NCBI RefSeq assembly: GCF_038007285.1 | Contig: NZ_JBBOWX010000001.1 | Location: forward strand, 3,613,501-3,677,500 | Length of the DNA stretch: 64,000 nucleotides | Direction of reading: 5' to 3' | DNA from: Sporosarcina sp. FSL K6-3457 | GTDB taxonomy: Bacteria > Bacillota > Bacilli > Bacillales_A > Planococcaceae | In this document: one piece after another, positions 7,478 to 16,329 of the stretch | Layout: every line of letters begins with the position of its first letter | Position numbering within the stretch: the stretch's first letter is position 1 | Program-made: the position numbers and the translations under genes | The notes under the pieces: generated by a model | Seen by the model: only the letters and a program-made list of their open reading frames with translations | Databases searched by the model: none | Told to the model about the DNA's origin: nothing

Positions 7478-9541
7478 TTATTGATCTATTGAATAACTCT
7501 TGATAATGTCATAAACATCTTCAATGGATTGCGCATTGATAATTGCCTGTCGATCATTGGCAGAACTCGCCAACTTCATCAGTTGCATAAGCGCCCGAAA
7601 ATGTTGTTGCTTATCTTTGGCGGCGATAATTACAATTAAATGAATCAGATAATCTTCTCCGAACCGAACACCCTCTTGCAATCTGAGTAAACTCATCGAC
7701 ACATCGTTTACTCCTTCATCGGGAGCCGCATGTGGAATGGCCACATGTGGTGCAATGATAATATACGGATCTTCCTCACCTTGCTGGATAATTGCATCCA
7801 CATATTTGGGCTCAATATGACCACTTTCCACAATCGGCTTGGCACTTATCCGTACCGCTTCCTCCCATGATCCAACCGATTTTTTCAACGTTATATTGTT
7901 AGGTGTGATTAAATCATTTAAATTGGCGGCAGCAGGCTCCAATTCGCGACTGATGATTGGTTCTCTATCATTGCGATTGACATACTCATACAATTCGTTT
8001 TCTAGCAACGATTCGTTTTCAATCACTGCATGTTTTTTCACAATTTCAATGATGTCCACTATATTTACTTCAAAAGGAATGTAACCCTGTAAATCAAGCA
8101 TGACCTGTTTTCGTAAGCGATTCTTTTCTTCTCGTTCAAGAAATGAGCTGGCGAGAAATAATTTTTTCTCTGTCTCTAAGAACATAGGAGAGAATACGAT
8201 GTCATACTCAAGATCATAGTCGTAAAACTCCCGGACCGATAATGAATCCAAAAATATAAATTCCGGAAACAATTCCCGCAACTCGCCAAACATCAAACGC
8301 GAAACGGAAACACCTTTCGGGCAGACAACAATCACCTTGACTTTCTCTTGAAGGCTATCCCCCTGTTTTCGTAGCCAACCGCCGATTAGCATTGTTAAAT
8401 ATGCCGTTTCATTTTCGGGGATATCCCGACCAATCAAATCCGCGAGCGGCTTTGTCGATTGACTAACGAGATGATGCAATTCTTTGTATCTACTTTGAAT
8501 GAGTGTATATCCAAACTCATTCACCTCTGTCAGTTGATATTTTATCCTATAGTAGGCAGGCTTCATGTGCAGTAACATCTTATTCAATAATTGCTTCCGG
8601 TTCTGTAAGTAAATAGCTGTGCTCTTTTCAAATAAACGCAGCATCTCTTCCAACACTTGGACCAAATTCGGAAAGTCTTCTTCCACTACTGTTTCTGACC
8701 AATAGACATTCGCTGTCAAAAGATGTAATGTGATGAACAATCGTTCCTGCATAGGGATTTCTTCAAGATCAAATAGAATCTCCTCGGTTGCTTGATATTC
8801 TTTTGTACCCGATAATTCCTCATATTGAATAGAGAATGATTTCTGCATCACACTTGTTTTAACTCTGCGTAACACCAGTAAAAGAGTGAATGGTAACGTT
8901 TCTACTTTTTCATCAGTAAATTTCAAGCTAAGTTTATTCTCTATTTTTTCAAGTCGATTTTTTAAATCCTCTAGTTCCGCTACTTTTACATTCGCTAATT
9001 CTAAAATTCGCACCTTGCCATTGGGCATTTCCAATACCTTATAGATGATATTGATTAAGAGTCTTCGAATGGTGAACTCTTCACCCTCTAACAAATAACC
9101 ATCTCTCCGTGAGTAACGAATCACTAAATCATAGTCATTCACCAATTTACGTGCTTCATTTAAATCACTCAAAACTGTATTCTTACTAACATCTAATTCA
9201 CTTGTAAAATGTAGAAGGGAAAGTTCTTCTTGCTTGCTAAGGAGCATCAGTATAATCGTATACACACGCTGTGTTTCAGATATGATGTTCATTTCTGATG
9301 AAGCTACGATTTTCTCGCTGCTATAGTTTGAAATAATCGAGTGATCAACTATAAAATATCCTTGTCTAGTTCGTTCAATGATTGGAAGATTTTTAGCTTG
9401 CAGCCAGTCATTGATTTTCTCAAAACTATATCCTAGCTGCCTACGAGTGACGCCATATTTCTTTTCTAACCCTTTGCTTGTAGTGCTTGGATTACTCATT
9501 AATTCTTCAAATAGCGAGCGACTTCGACTATCAAGCTGCAT
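7478..9541 (-). CDS. PRD-containing transcriptional regulator (MtlR/LicR type)
   Basis: PTS-controlled activator or antiterminator for the operon behind it. The 687 residues read as an N-terminal DNA-binding part (KGLEKKYGVTRRQLGYSFEKI, then LHFTSELDVSKNTVLSDLNE as a second HTH), two PTS regulation domains (about 170-400), a GatB-like IIB domain with its cysteine in VIVVCPKGVSVSRLMFGEL (about 405-490), and a C-terminal IIA-like domain with histidine in IIAPHVAIPHAAPDEGV (about 590). Phosphorylation of these residues by HPr and the PTS would report substrate and carbon status. The start is ATG after GAAAGGAGGGTAAGT. It leads the operon and is divergent from the deacetylase gene. Domain call is firm; effector unknown. 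Confidence 0.92.
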   Translation of the reverse strand: MQLDSRSRSLFEELMSNPSTTSKGLEKKYGVTRRQLGYSFEKINDWLQAKNLPIIERTRQGYFIVDHSIISNYSSEKIVASSEMNIISETQRVYTIILMLLSKQEELSLLHFTSELDVSKNTVLSDLNEARKLVNDYDLVIRYSRRDGYLLEGEEFTIRRLLINIIYKVLEMPNGKVRILELANVKVAELEDLKNRLEKIENKLSLKFTDEKVETLPFTLLLVLRRVKTSVMQKSFSIQYEELSGTKEYQATEEILFDLEEIPMQERLFITLHLLTANVYWSETVVEEDFPNLVQVLEEMLRLFEKSTAIYLQNRKQLLNKMLLHMKPAYYRIKYQLTEVNEFGYTLIQSRYKELHHLVSQSTKPLADLIGRDIPENETAYLTMLIGGWLRKQGDSLQEKVKVIVVCPKGVSVSRLMFGELRELFPEFIFLDSLSVREFYDYDLEYDIVFSPMFLETEKKLFLASSFLEREEKNRLRKQVMLDLQGYIPFEVNIVDIIEIVKKHAVIENESLLENELYEYVNRNDREPIISRELEPAAANLNDLITPNNITLKKSVGSWEEAVRISAKPIVESGHIEPKYVDAIIQQGEEDPYIIIAPHVAIPHAAPDEGVNDVSMSLLRLQEGVRFGEDYLIHLIVIIAAKDKQQHFRALMQLMKLASSANDRQAIINAQSIEDVYDIIKSYSIDQ

Positions 9542-9744
9542 ACTTACCCTCCTTTCAACTTGATTCTAGCATGACAAATTTAAATATTGTACAAGATTTC
9601 GTCACAACTTGCTGGCCACTCATTGTACATCATTGCGTTTAACTTTATTTTTACGCATAATCCATATCCAGAACTTTGCTTGCTAGTTCACCTATTTCTC
9701 ACTATCATATAGATAGATACAAGGCTGAAGGAGCAAAATGTAAA

Positions 9745-10893
9745 TTGAAAAAATTATTCGTACTACTATTGTTATCCATCATGGCATTTCCGACTTTCAC
9801 CGAGGCCTCTGCCATGAAATCGATTAAAATCACCGAAGCAACAGCCGTTTTTAATGAAAGTCAAAAGGTGGCCGTCTTTGAAAAAGGCACTTCACATACG
9901 GTGATGAAGGAATCGGATCGCTATTATTACACAGTGATTGGCAGTGATGAGGTTAAATTTTCAAAGAAAAAAGCACAAGTGACAAAGGATGAACCCGTAA
10001 ACTGGAAGGGTACACATCCAGTCAGGGCGAAGACATCTGCCCAAGTACAAATTGTAGATCGTCCAACAACAAAGGCGGCCGTCATTGGACAAATTCAACC
10101 AAATATGACCATTCAAGTCCAGCGGTTAAAGGGTAACTATTTTCCTATCATCATGGGTGGTAAAACGGGGTACATACATAAGGATCAGCTGAAGATTGAA
10201 GCTGGTATTCCCGTCTTGATGTATCATGATATTTTGCGCAACAAAACAGACAACAATACATCTACCTTGGAAATTGAAAAGTTCAAAGAACAAATGGACT
10301 ATTTGAAGAAAAATGGTTGGACAACGATTACTCCAAAGCAATTGGAAAACTGGGTAACCAAAAAGTCAACACTACCTAAAAAATCGGTCCTCATCACATT
10401 CGATGACGGCTATCAATCGACCATCGACTTGGCTTATCCCATTTTAAAAGCACATGGCTTCCAAGCAACATCATTCCTGATTACCAGTCGCATCAACCGA
10501 CCAAACACCGTATCAGAGCTAGGCATGATTCAAACACAGGACGTCTATTCCTATCAAAACCATACACACGAATTCCATATGTACAATTCCTATACAAATA
10601 TGAGCCTTCTCCAACAGGAATCGGAGGCTGCAATCTTTAATGATCTTGAACAAGCAAACAGCTCAATTGAGGAGATTCTTGGCCATGACCATCGGGTGAC
10701 GGCACTCGCCTATCCATATGGTAAACGAAGTCCCCAAGCAATCCGTGCACTAAAATCCGCTGGAATGACAAGCGGCTATACGATTGACGAAGGCAACGTG
10801 TTTCAAGGCGACTCTCTGTTTGAATTAAAACGGCAGCGCATCCATTCCAGTATGACATTGATAGATTTTGCAGATAAGCTAGAAGGTATGTAA
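9745..10893 (+). CDS. Secreted polysaccharide deacetylase with SH3-like domain
   Basis: Predicted to remove acetyl groups from cell wall or exopolysaccharide sugars outside the membrane. The preferred start is TTG after GAAGGAGCAAAATGTAAA, giving 382 residues with signal peptide MKKLFVLLLLSIMAFPTFTE-ASA. An SH3-like beta region follows (about 92-150, RAKTSAQVQIVDRPTTKAAV). The NodB domain shows motif 1 TFDDGYQS (D220/D221), motif 2 NHTHEFH (about 272-278, the longer H-T-x-x-x-H spacing), and motif 3 LAYPYGKRS. It faces a zinc-ribbon membrane gene with a shared terminator between them. Substrate (peptidoglycan GlcNAc or MurNAc, or a matrix glycan) not determinable. Confidence 0.9.
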   Translation: MKKLFVLLLLSIMAFPTFTEASAMKSIKITEATAVFNESQKVAVFEKGTSHTVMKESDRYYYTVIGSDEVKFSKKKAQVTKDEPVNWKGTHPVRAKTSAQVQIVDRPTTKAAVIGQIQPNMTIQVQRLKGNYFPIIMGGKTGYIHKDQLKIEAGIPVLMYHDILRNKTDNNTSTLEIEKFKEQMDYLKKNGWTTITPKQLENWVTKKSTLPKKSVLITFDDGYQSTIDLAYPILKAHGFQATSFLITSRINRPNTVSELGMIQTQDVYSYQNHTHEFHMYNSYTNMSLLQQESEAAIFNDLEQANSSIEEILGHDHRVTALAYPYGKRSPQAIRALKSAGMTSGYTIDEGNVFQGDSLFELKRQRIHSSMTLIDFADKLEGM

Positions 10894-10904
10894 ATTAAAA
10901 GTCA

Positions 10905-10951
10905 CTATAACAACAAGCCCCCTCATAAAAATGAAGGGGCTTGTTGTTATA
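10905..10951. terminator. Bidirectional intrinsic terminator
   Basis: Stem ATAACAACAAGCCCC paired with GGGGCTTGTTGTTAT around a short loop, lying between the convergent deacetylase and zinc-ribbon genes. The last codons of the zinc-ribbon gene overlap its right arm. Confidence 0.85.
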
Positions 10952-11693
10952 TATATCTAAACCTCAACCAATTCAACATGTCACCCATGATAAAATCTCC
11001 GAAAATCGCAAGGCAAATGTAAGATAAGATACTGAAAACAACCATATAAACTACAACACTATACAATGGATCGAGCACTGATACGTCTTGTGTCAATAAT
11101 TTTATGACGATGTACAGAGGAATAATAGATAGGACGAATAGAAGGGCAAATAGGAGTAATAGATTTCCGAGGGTGTTTACGTTTATTAGTTGGAAAATGA
11201 ATGCGATAAATACGATGCAAGCAACCGGGATCAGATACGTCCCATATATGCCAATAAGTTTTTTAACGGATTGTTCAGGTCCTAAAAACATCGTTGTTAC
11301 ATACAGCGAACCAAGGACCATCACCGTACTCATCAAAACATAAGCTATGACACTAGCTATTACAGACAATGTGGTTGATTCAACATCCTGCATGAAGGTG
11401 AAAATGGTAAGCCCTACTAAAACAGCCAACAGTCCAATCGTTACTGTGCCATTGGTAAACTCTTTTTCACCCTCTTTAAATACTTCGCTAGGCCGCTTCA
11501 AGTACTTCAAACAATAATGCCCGTACCTTTTGAACAACGCTATCATCTGTCCAACATAATCATTCGATTGCCGCCGCCTGGATGTTACCACTATCGCTTC
11601 CACTATCCCGTTCAAATCATTCCCTAAAGCAGTGCCACATTTCGCACAAAACTTCCCTTCACTTTGATGGTATCCACACTGTATACAATACAA
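10947..11693 (-). CDS. Zinc-ribbon membrane protein (Yip1-like)
   Basis: Integral membrane protein of 248 residues that begins with a zinc ribbon, CIQCG ... CAKCG (residues 3-20), followed by a basic linker and about five hydrophobic segments between 80 and 245. The start is TTG after GGAGGAACGAC. This layout (N-terminal zinc ribbon, C-terminal Yip1-like membrane domain) is common in Firmicutes and usually has no assigned function. The 3' end runs into a shared terminator. Localisation to the membrane is clear; role unknown. Confidence 0.8.
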   Translation of the reverse strand: MYCIQCGYHQSEGKFCAKCGTALGNDLNGIVEAIVVTSRRRQSNDYVGQMIALFKRYGHYCLKYLKRPSEVFKEGEKEFTNGTVTIGLLAVLVGLTIFTFMQDVESTTLSVIASVIAYVLMSTVMVLGSLYVTTMFLGPEQSVKKLIGIYGTYLIPVACIVFIAFIFQLINVNTLGNLLLLFALLFVLSIIPLYIVIKLLTQDVSVLDPLYSVVVYMVVFSILSYICLAIFGDFIMGDMLNWLRFRYI

Positions 11694-11763
11694 GTCGTTC
11701 CTCCCTCCACTTTTCCCACTTTCTTCAGAAAATCGTTCGACAAAATTCTCGCTTTTCTACAAC

Positions 11764-11862
11764 TGTGGATAAGTTTATAAACATTATACCGACCATGCCC
11801 TATGTATCCACACCTTTTATAAACATTTTAACCACAGGTTATCCACCGACATCTGTGGATAA
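11764..11862. promoter_or_regulatory. Cluster of DnaA boxes upstream of sda
   Basis: Two perfect matches to the DnaA box TTATCCACA in reverse (TGTGGATAA) at 11764-11772 and 11854-11862, plus three one-mismatch sites: GTATCCACA 11804-11812, TTAACCACA 11828-11836 and TTATCCACC 11839-11847. In Bacillus subtilis the sda promoter is DnaA-controlled, so this cluster is very likely the replication-status switch for the sda gene starting at 11988. A possible promoter follows directly (TTGTTC 11871-11876, 17 bp, TAGATT 11894-11899), but that part is weak. Confidence 0.88.
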
Positions 11863-11987
11863 GAGAACGATTGTTCTTATGCTCGTTTTTTGATAGATTA
11901 AGAGTATATCATTATTACTTAACACTATATGCTTACACATTTTATTTTATAACAACATATACTGCAAAATTGGAGGTGAAATTTCAA

Positions 11988-12128
11988 ATGAGTAAACTAC
12001 CCGATGACTTGCTTATTAAATCCTACACGACAGCAAAAGCTTCCAACCTCAATCCCCTTTTTATTTATTTATTAGAAGTTGAAATGAACCGGAGATCTCT
12101 ATTTTCTCAAATCCAAAAATCTTCTTGA
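11988..12128 (+). CDS. sda: Sporulation checkpoint inhibitor Sda
   Basis: 46-residue anti-kinase that, in Bacillus, binds sporulation histidine kinases (KinA) and blocks phosphorelay when replication initiation or DNA integrity is disturbed. The sequence begins MSKLPDDLLIKSYTTAKASN and continues LNPLFIYLLEVEMNRRS, which follows Bacillus Sda closely in length and in the pattern LSDELLIESY ... LNxxFIxLxExEIxRRSL; these two helices form the kinase-binding hairpin. The start is ATG after TTGGAGGTGAAATTTCAA. Upstream lie five DnaA-box-like sites. Its presence argues that the host makes endospores. Confidence 0.93.
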   Translation: MSKLPDDLLIKSYTTAKASNLNPLFIYLLEVEMNRRSLFSQIQKSS

Positions 12129-12166
12129 TAAACTCCTTAGTGCACTTACTTCTGTTACCCCGCTAC

Positions 12167-12211
12167 AAAAAGGCAGTAGGCTCTCTACTTACCGAGACCC
12201 TACTGCCTTCA
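12167..12211. terminator. Bidirectional terminator between sda and the S41 protease gene
   Basis: Stem AAGGCAGTAGG / CCTACTGCCTT with an internal CTCTCTACTT...GAGAC loop. On the minus strand TTTTT follows the stem, so it ends the protease transcript; it also lies just behind sda. Confidence 0.82.
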
Positions 12212-12212
12212 C

Positions 12213-13598
12213 TTATTTCACTGTTATATCTACATAGATCCCTTGTTTCATCGAATGATTATTGGTCCCTTTCCAACGTGGATGGACAGCGAGCACGTAT
12301 GACTCACCTGATACCAACGGCTTTGTTGGAATGACCGTTACTGTTCGATCATCTATTATTTCGATTGTTACTGAGCTTTCTTCTCCGCCTAATTGAATGA
12401 GCTGGATGGCGGCTTTGTCGAGATTATGCCAATTCATCGCTACATTCATTTCAACTTTGAGTTTCTTTGTTACGGGGACATTGGACAGTTTCGGTAGCGC
12501 TTTATAGCCCTTCCACTTTCTGATTAATTGAGCACGATGGGATGCTTCCAGCTCCGCTTCTTTTTTCGTGAGTACATCCGGCTTCACACCGACTTTATCC
12601 ACAGCCTGCCCCCCCGGAGAATAAAACCTGGCAGTCGTCAATTTCAACACACTACCGTCCCTAAAGTCGAACATCGATTGCATCGTACCTTTACCGTAGC
12701 TTGTTTGACCATAGATAGTAGCTAGCTTTTGCTCCTTCACTGCCGCCGCAACCATCTCAGAAGCGCTCGCACTATATTCGTTCATCAACAAATGAGTGGG
12801 TGCTGACAATTTACTAGTTTGAGATATTGCTTTATAGGTGATTGGCTGACCATTCTTTTCTCGTAATTGAAAAGCCCCAACTGCCTTCGGGAAGAATCCC
12901 GTTATTTCCTGCGCAACCGTTATATAACCTCCACCATTATTCCGTAAGTCAACAATCCATCCCTCTGCACCGGGCAGTGATCGAATCGCATCATTAATCT
13001 CTTTGGCAGATTCCGTCGCAAAACTATTCAAACGAATATAGCCAATATTGCCTCCAAGCATTGTCGATTCCACATTCGCTATCGTAATGACTTCGCGCTT
13101 AATACGCAGGGTGAGTGGCGTTTGTTGACCATGCCTTTCAAGTGTAATCGCTACGACTGTATTTTCTGCCCCACCAATCCAAGATACTGCTGTCTGAACA
13201 GACTTGCCTATAAGGCTCTGCCCCTCAACATGTGTAATGATATCCCCCGGCTGAATGCCCGCCCGTTCTGCTGGTCCTTTTGGAATAACAGATGTTACCC
13301 TAATTCCCTTCGCATCTTCTTCAAGCACAACACCAATTCCAATAATTCGTTGCTCAATTCCATTGACAAAGCCTTGATATTCCTGCGCGCTCATATAGAC
13401 AGAATAGGGATCTAAATGCTTAGTAATCTCTTGCGCCGTATCTTTCATCAATACCGATTCTGGCACATCATCGACATAATAATCACGGATGAATTGACGC
13501 ATGTCATCCAGCGGTTCTGCTGACGCCGATGCTACAAATGGTAATAATACGAATAACATCGTAAATAACGGCAGTAGCCATCTACTATTTTTCTTCAA
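12213..13598 (-). CDS. Secreted S41 C-terminal-processing protease with PDZ domain and C-terminal module A
   Basis: Serine/lysine protease of the CtpA family acting outside the membrane. The start is TTG after GAGGGGGCTCGTCATT; an upstream GTG lies in the Shine-Dalgarno. The 461 residues comprise a signal peptide (KKNSRWLLPLFTMLFVLLPF, cleaved near ASA), a PDZ domain (about 85-160, GPAERAGIQPGDIITHVEGQ), and the protease core with YSASASEMVAA (nucleophile Ser near 277) and TSYGKGTMQ (general-base Lys about 302). The last 85 residues form an Ig-like module with ending TVIPTKPLVSGESYVLAVHP, as in many proteins further right in the window. Most CtpA proteins end with a peptidoglycan-binding domain instead, so this tail may direct it to the same surface complex. 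Confidence 0.92.
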   Translation of the reverse strand: MKKNSRWLLPLFTMLFVLLPFVASASAEPLDDMRQFIRDYYVDDVPESVLMKDTAQEITKHLDPYSVYMSAQEYQGFVNGIEQRIIGIGVVLEEDAKGIRVTSVIPKGPAERAGIQPGDIITHVEGQSLIGKSVQTAVSWIGGAENTVVAITLERHGQQTPLTLRIKREVITIANVESTMLGGNIGYIRLNSFATESAKEINDAIRSLPGAEGWIVDLRNNGGGYITVAQEITGFFPKAVGAFQLREKNGQPITYKAISQTSKLSAPTHLLMNEYSASASEMVAAAVKEQKLATIYGQTSYGKGTMQSMFDFRDGSVLKLTTARFYSPGGQAVDKVGVKPDVLTKKEAELEASHRAQLIRKWKGYKALPKLSNVPVTKKLKVEMNVAMNWHNLDKAAIQLIQLGGEESSVTIEIIDDRTVTVIPTKPLVSGESYVLAVHPRWKGTNNHSMKQGIYVDITVK

Positions 13599-13710
13599 AA
13601 TGACGAGCCCCCTCACTTCTGTTTAGCTATTTCCTTATTATACTATTCATTTCACTTTATTGAATAGTCTTAGCATACTTATGTGGGCGGTTATTCATAC
13701 CCCGGATACG

Positions 13711-14061
13711 GAACTCGACTACCGAATTTGCGAACTCGGACACCTTTTGGGAGAACTGGGACACCGAGATGGAAAACTCGCACACCCCGCGGAAACTCGA
13801 CTACCGAATTCGCAAACTCGGACACCTTTTGGGAGAACTGGGACACCGAGATGGAAAACTAATACACCCGCGGAAACTCGACTACCGAATTTGCGAACTC
13901 GGACACCTTTTGGGAGAACTAGGACACCGAGATGGAAAACTCGCACACCCCGCGGAAACTCGACTACCGAATTTGGGAACTCGGACACCCTTTGGGAAAA
14001 CTGGGACACCGAGACGAAAAACTGGCACACCCCGCGGAAACTTCATAACGCTACACCACTT
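13711..14061. repeat. Tandem repeat array, 21-bp unit in 82-bp higher-order repeats
   Basis: The recurrent core AACTCGGACACC with variants begins at 13712, 13733, 13754, 13775 and 13794, i.e. spacings of 21, 21, 21 and 19 bp. The four-unit block then repeats at 13794, 13875 and 13957 and ends at about 14039, giving an 82-bp (once 81) period. The last units are more diverged, and the stretch 14061-14130 shows two decayed copies starting AACGTT. Because 82 is not a multiple of three, all frames give similar repetitive peptides on both strands, which looks like a by-product rather than coding. There are no unique spacers, so it is not a CRISPR array. Confidence 0.9.
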
Positions 14062-14185
14062 AGCAACGTTTAGACAAAATTCGACAAAGTTTTCCACAAA
14101 CCTAACAACGTTCAAACAGAACTCGACTCCCCCCAAAAAAAAGCAACAGATTCTCAATAAGAACCCACCGCCTTTCATATCCATT

Positions 14186-15514
14186 TTAACTATTCCACTT
14201 TCTGTGATAATAAAATATCGTCACCAGCACAATCAGCTCGGATAGTGGTATCGCCAACCACACACCCGTCAAACCAAATAAGCGCGGGAGAATCATCAGT
14301 AAAATGAGTAAAATAACAATTTCCCTTGATGCTGTAATCCATATCGCCATACGAATTTGTCCGATAGATTGGTAATACGTCATCATGACAAAATTGGTAC
14401 CCATGAAAATATAGGCGATGAAAAATAGCTTAATGCCTGGAATTGCAAGTGCCATTACTTCTTCTGGAAAATCGCCAAACAGGCTGACAATTGGACCCGA
14501 TGCAAATAGTCCAATAAGGAAGAAAAACACACCAGCCCCAACCGCGGTTCCAATCGCCATTCGTACGGTCTTTTTCATCCTTACTTCATCTTTTGCACCC
14601 TTATAATAACTAATGAGCGGTTGAATGGCTGACCCCATACCTAAAAACAACAGCAACATGACACTATGGACATAGTTTAAAATAGTAAATGCAGACACGC
14701 CGGCAGTTCCCGCCATATGTTCGAACGTAATATTATGCGAAATAGTGAAGACTGAAATCCCGACTTCTGCAAGAAAACTGGGGAAACCAATAATGATAAT
14801 GAGCACGAACAGTTTCTGATTGAACTGGAAGCGAACGAAACGTAGGTTACTTTTCTTACGGAAGAAATGTGTACTCAATATAATAAGTCCAACAAATGCG
14901 CCGATAATTGTCGCTACTGCCGCCCCCGTCACACCATAATCGAGCACGAATAAGAAAATATAATTCAACCCGATATTCACAACAGCTGAAGTGATTAAAG
15001 CAACCATCGCTAAATTCGGGCTTCCATCATTTCGAACTAATATACTGAGCGTATTTTCAACCGTGAAAACAAATCCAAACAGCAATAGAACATTCATATA
15101 CTCCATAACATAAGGAAACGTATCAGCATTTGCCCCTAAAAAATAAGCAATTTCTGTCTTGAAATAATAGGCACATAAACCAATAATCATTGTGAAGGCA
15201 AATATAGCAATAATAGCATGTGAAAATATGACACGCGCCTCGCCTGGTTTTTTAGCACCCATCGCCGCTGAATACCGAGTCGCCGCGCCAATTCCAATCC
15301 ACAGCGACATCGCTACAAACAAGGTATAAACAGGTCCTGCAATACCTACTCCAGCAAGGGCAGTCGGCCCCAAGCGGTTACCAACCATAATTCCATCGGC
15401 CACAATATTGATAGCCATCAGTAGCATCCCAACCATCGACGGAATTAAATACCTCACAAACGATTTACCAACACTATCAGTATCCAAACGATTTAAAGTT
15501 TGTTCTTTTTCCAT
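14186..15514 (-). CDS. MATE family efflux transporter
   Basis: Cation-coupled multidrug exporter of the cytoplasmic membrane. The 442 residues contain about twelve hydrophobic segments. Typical MATE stretches are IPSMVGMLLMAINIVADGIM near the N-terminus with GPTALAGVGIAGPVYTL after it, and the second-half counterpart AFTILNYVHSVMLLLFLGMG followed by QPLISYYKGA. The start is ATG with an AAGGAT site upstream. A TetR regulator gene ends about 115 bp upstream in the same direction with a terminator-like hairpin between them, a common regulator-exporter pairing. Substrates unknown. Confidence 0.92.
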   Translation of the reverse strand: MEKEQTLNRLDTDSVGKSFVRYLIPSMVGMLLMAINIVADGIMVGNRLGPTALAGVGIAGPVYTLFVAMSLWIGIGAATRYSAAMGAKKPGEARVIFSHAIIAIFAFTMIIGLCAYYFKTEIAYFLGANADTFPYVMEYMNVLLLFGFVFTVENTLSILVRNDGSPNLAMVALITSAVVNIGLNYIFLFVLDYGVTGAAVATIIGAFVGLIILSTHFFRKKSNLRFVRFQFNQKLFVLIIIIGFPSFLAEVGISVFTISHNITFEHMAGTAGVSAFTILNYVHSVMLLLFLGMGSAIQPLISYYKGAKDEVRMKKTVRMAIGTAVGAGVFFFLIGLFASGPIVSLFGDFPEEVMALAIPGIKLFFIAYIFMGTNFVMMTYYQSIGQIRMAIWITASREIVILLILLMILPRLFGLTGVWLAIPLSELIVLVTIFYYHRKWNS

Positions 15515-15585
15515 AACGATTTCAAATCCTTATCTTTTTATCATTCTCGAAAAACGCTGAAACGATTTTAGTTTTTTGAGTTTTC

Positions 15586-15625
15586 ATCAATCAAAAAAAT
15601 AGACTGGCAACTAAAGTGCCAGTAT
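15586..15625 (-). terminator. Intrinsic terminator after tetR
   Basis: ACTGGCACTTTAGTTGCCAGT hairpin (7-bp stem) followed on the minus strand by CTATTTTTTTG, directly behind the TetR gene stop. Confidence 0.8.
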
Positions 15626-15630
15626 CCCTA

Positions 15631-16188
15631 TCATTGTTCTGCTTGCACCATACCAGTTAATAAAATATCAATAATCGACTCAAATGCCTCCGTCATAGAA
15701 ATACTATGCGCTAAAAAAAACTGGCGGTCCATTGTCGCATTAGTAGCATCAATAATTAACCTGATTAACAAATCAATATTGATATTTTTAATAATGCCCG
15801 TACGAATTCCTTCTTCCAGAAGCCCCTTCAGATCATCCCACTGATGTAACTCACGGTTGACACGTTCCCACTGCTCAGGATAAGAACGTTTCAACTGCTC
15901 TAAAATACGTAGGTCATAAAAATCATTATATTCCGGTACAACAACAATGACTTTACGGATTTTTTCCAATAAGGTAAGTTCAGGATTACTTAAAATACGA
16001 CTCGTCTGCTCGTCAAACTCAGCAAGTGTCACATCAATAATCGAATCTAAAATATTAACTTTCGATGAAAAATGCTCATAGAGCGTGCGTTTACTAATGC
16101 CAAGCCGCTTTGCCAAGTCATCCATCGTAAACTTAATACCATTATTTCGTGTTTCTTCAATAAAAGCATTGATAATTCGTGCTCTCAA
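15631..16188 (-). CDS. TetR/AcrR family transcriptional regulator
   Basis: Probable repressor of the downstream MATE exporter. The 185 residues begin with the TetR helix-turn-helix: FTMDDLAKRLGISKRTLYEH then FSSKVNILDSIIDVTL (about 20-60); the rest is a helical ligand-binding domain. The start is TTG after GGGGGCTAGAGG, with no better alternative. The order regulator-exporter on one strand supports local control, possibly relieved by an exported compound. The family is clear; operator and ligand are not. Confidence 0.9.
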   Translation of the reverse strand: MRARIINAFIEETRNNGIKFTMDDLAKRLGISKRTLYEHFSSKVNILDSIIDVTLAEFDEQTSRILSNPELTLLEKIRKVIVVVPEYNDFYDLRILEQLKRSYPEQWERVNRELHQWDDLKGLLEEGIRTGIIKNINIDLLIRLIIDATNATMDRQFFLAHSISMTEAFESIIDILLTGMVQAEQ

Positions 16189-16280
16189 CCTCTAGCCCCC
16201 TTGGAAACTCAAAACACACTTGTAGTTTTATCAGTTCAATTTTATACGGTCATATACCTATTTGTCTAGTATAACGGTTC

Positions 16281-16329
16281 AAAAAAAATCAGCCTATCTT
16301 CTAAATAAATAGAGGATAGGCCGATTTTT
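16281..16329 (-). terminator. Intrinsic terminator after the Excalibur gene
   Basis: AAATCGGCCTATCC paired with GATAGGCTGATTT, followed on the minus strand by a run of eight T. It sits just behind the small calcium-binding protein gene. Confidence 0.85.

Noticed and set aside
13711..14040. Possible CRISPR array
   Set aside because: The units are contiguous with no unique spacers and the period is 21/82 bp; no cas genes are near.
13660..14245. Overlapping open frames of 100-158 codons in several frames on both strands
   Set aside because: They are created by the 82-bp repeat, which keeps several frames free of stops at once. They lack convincing ribosome sites, and the peptides repeat the same segments in shifted frames.
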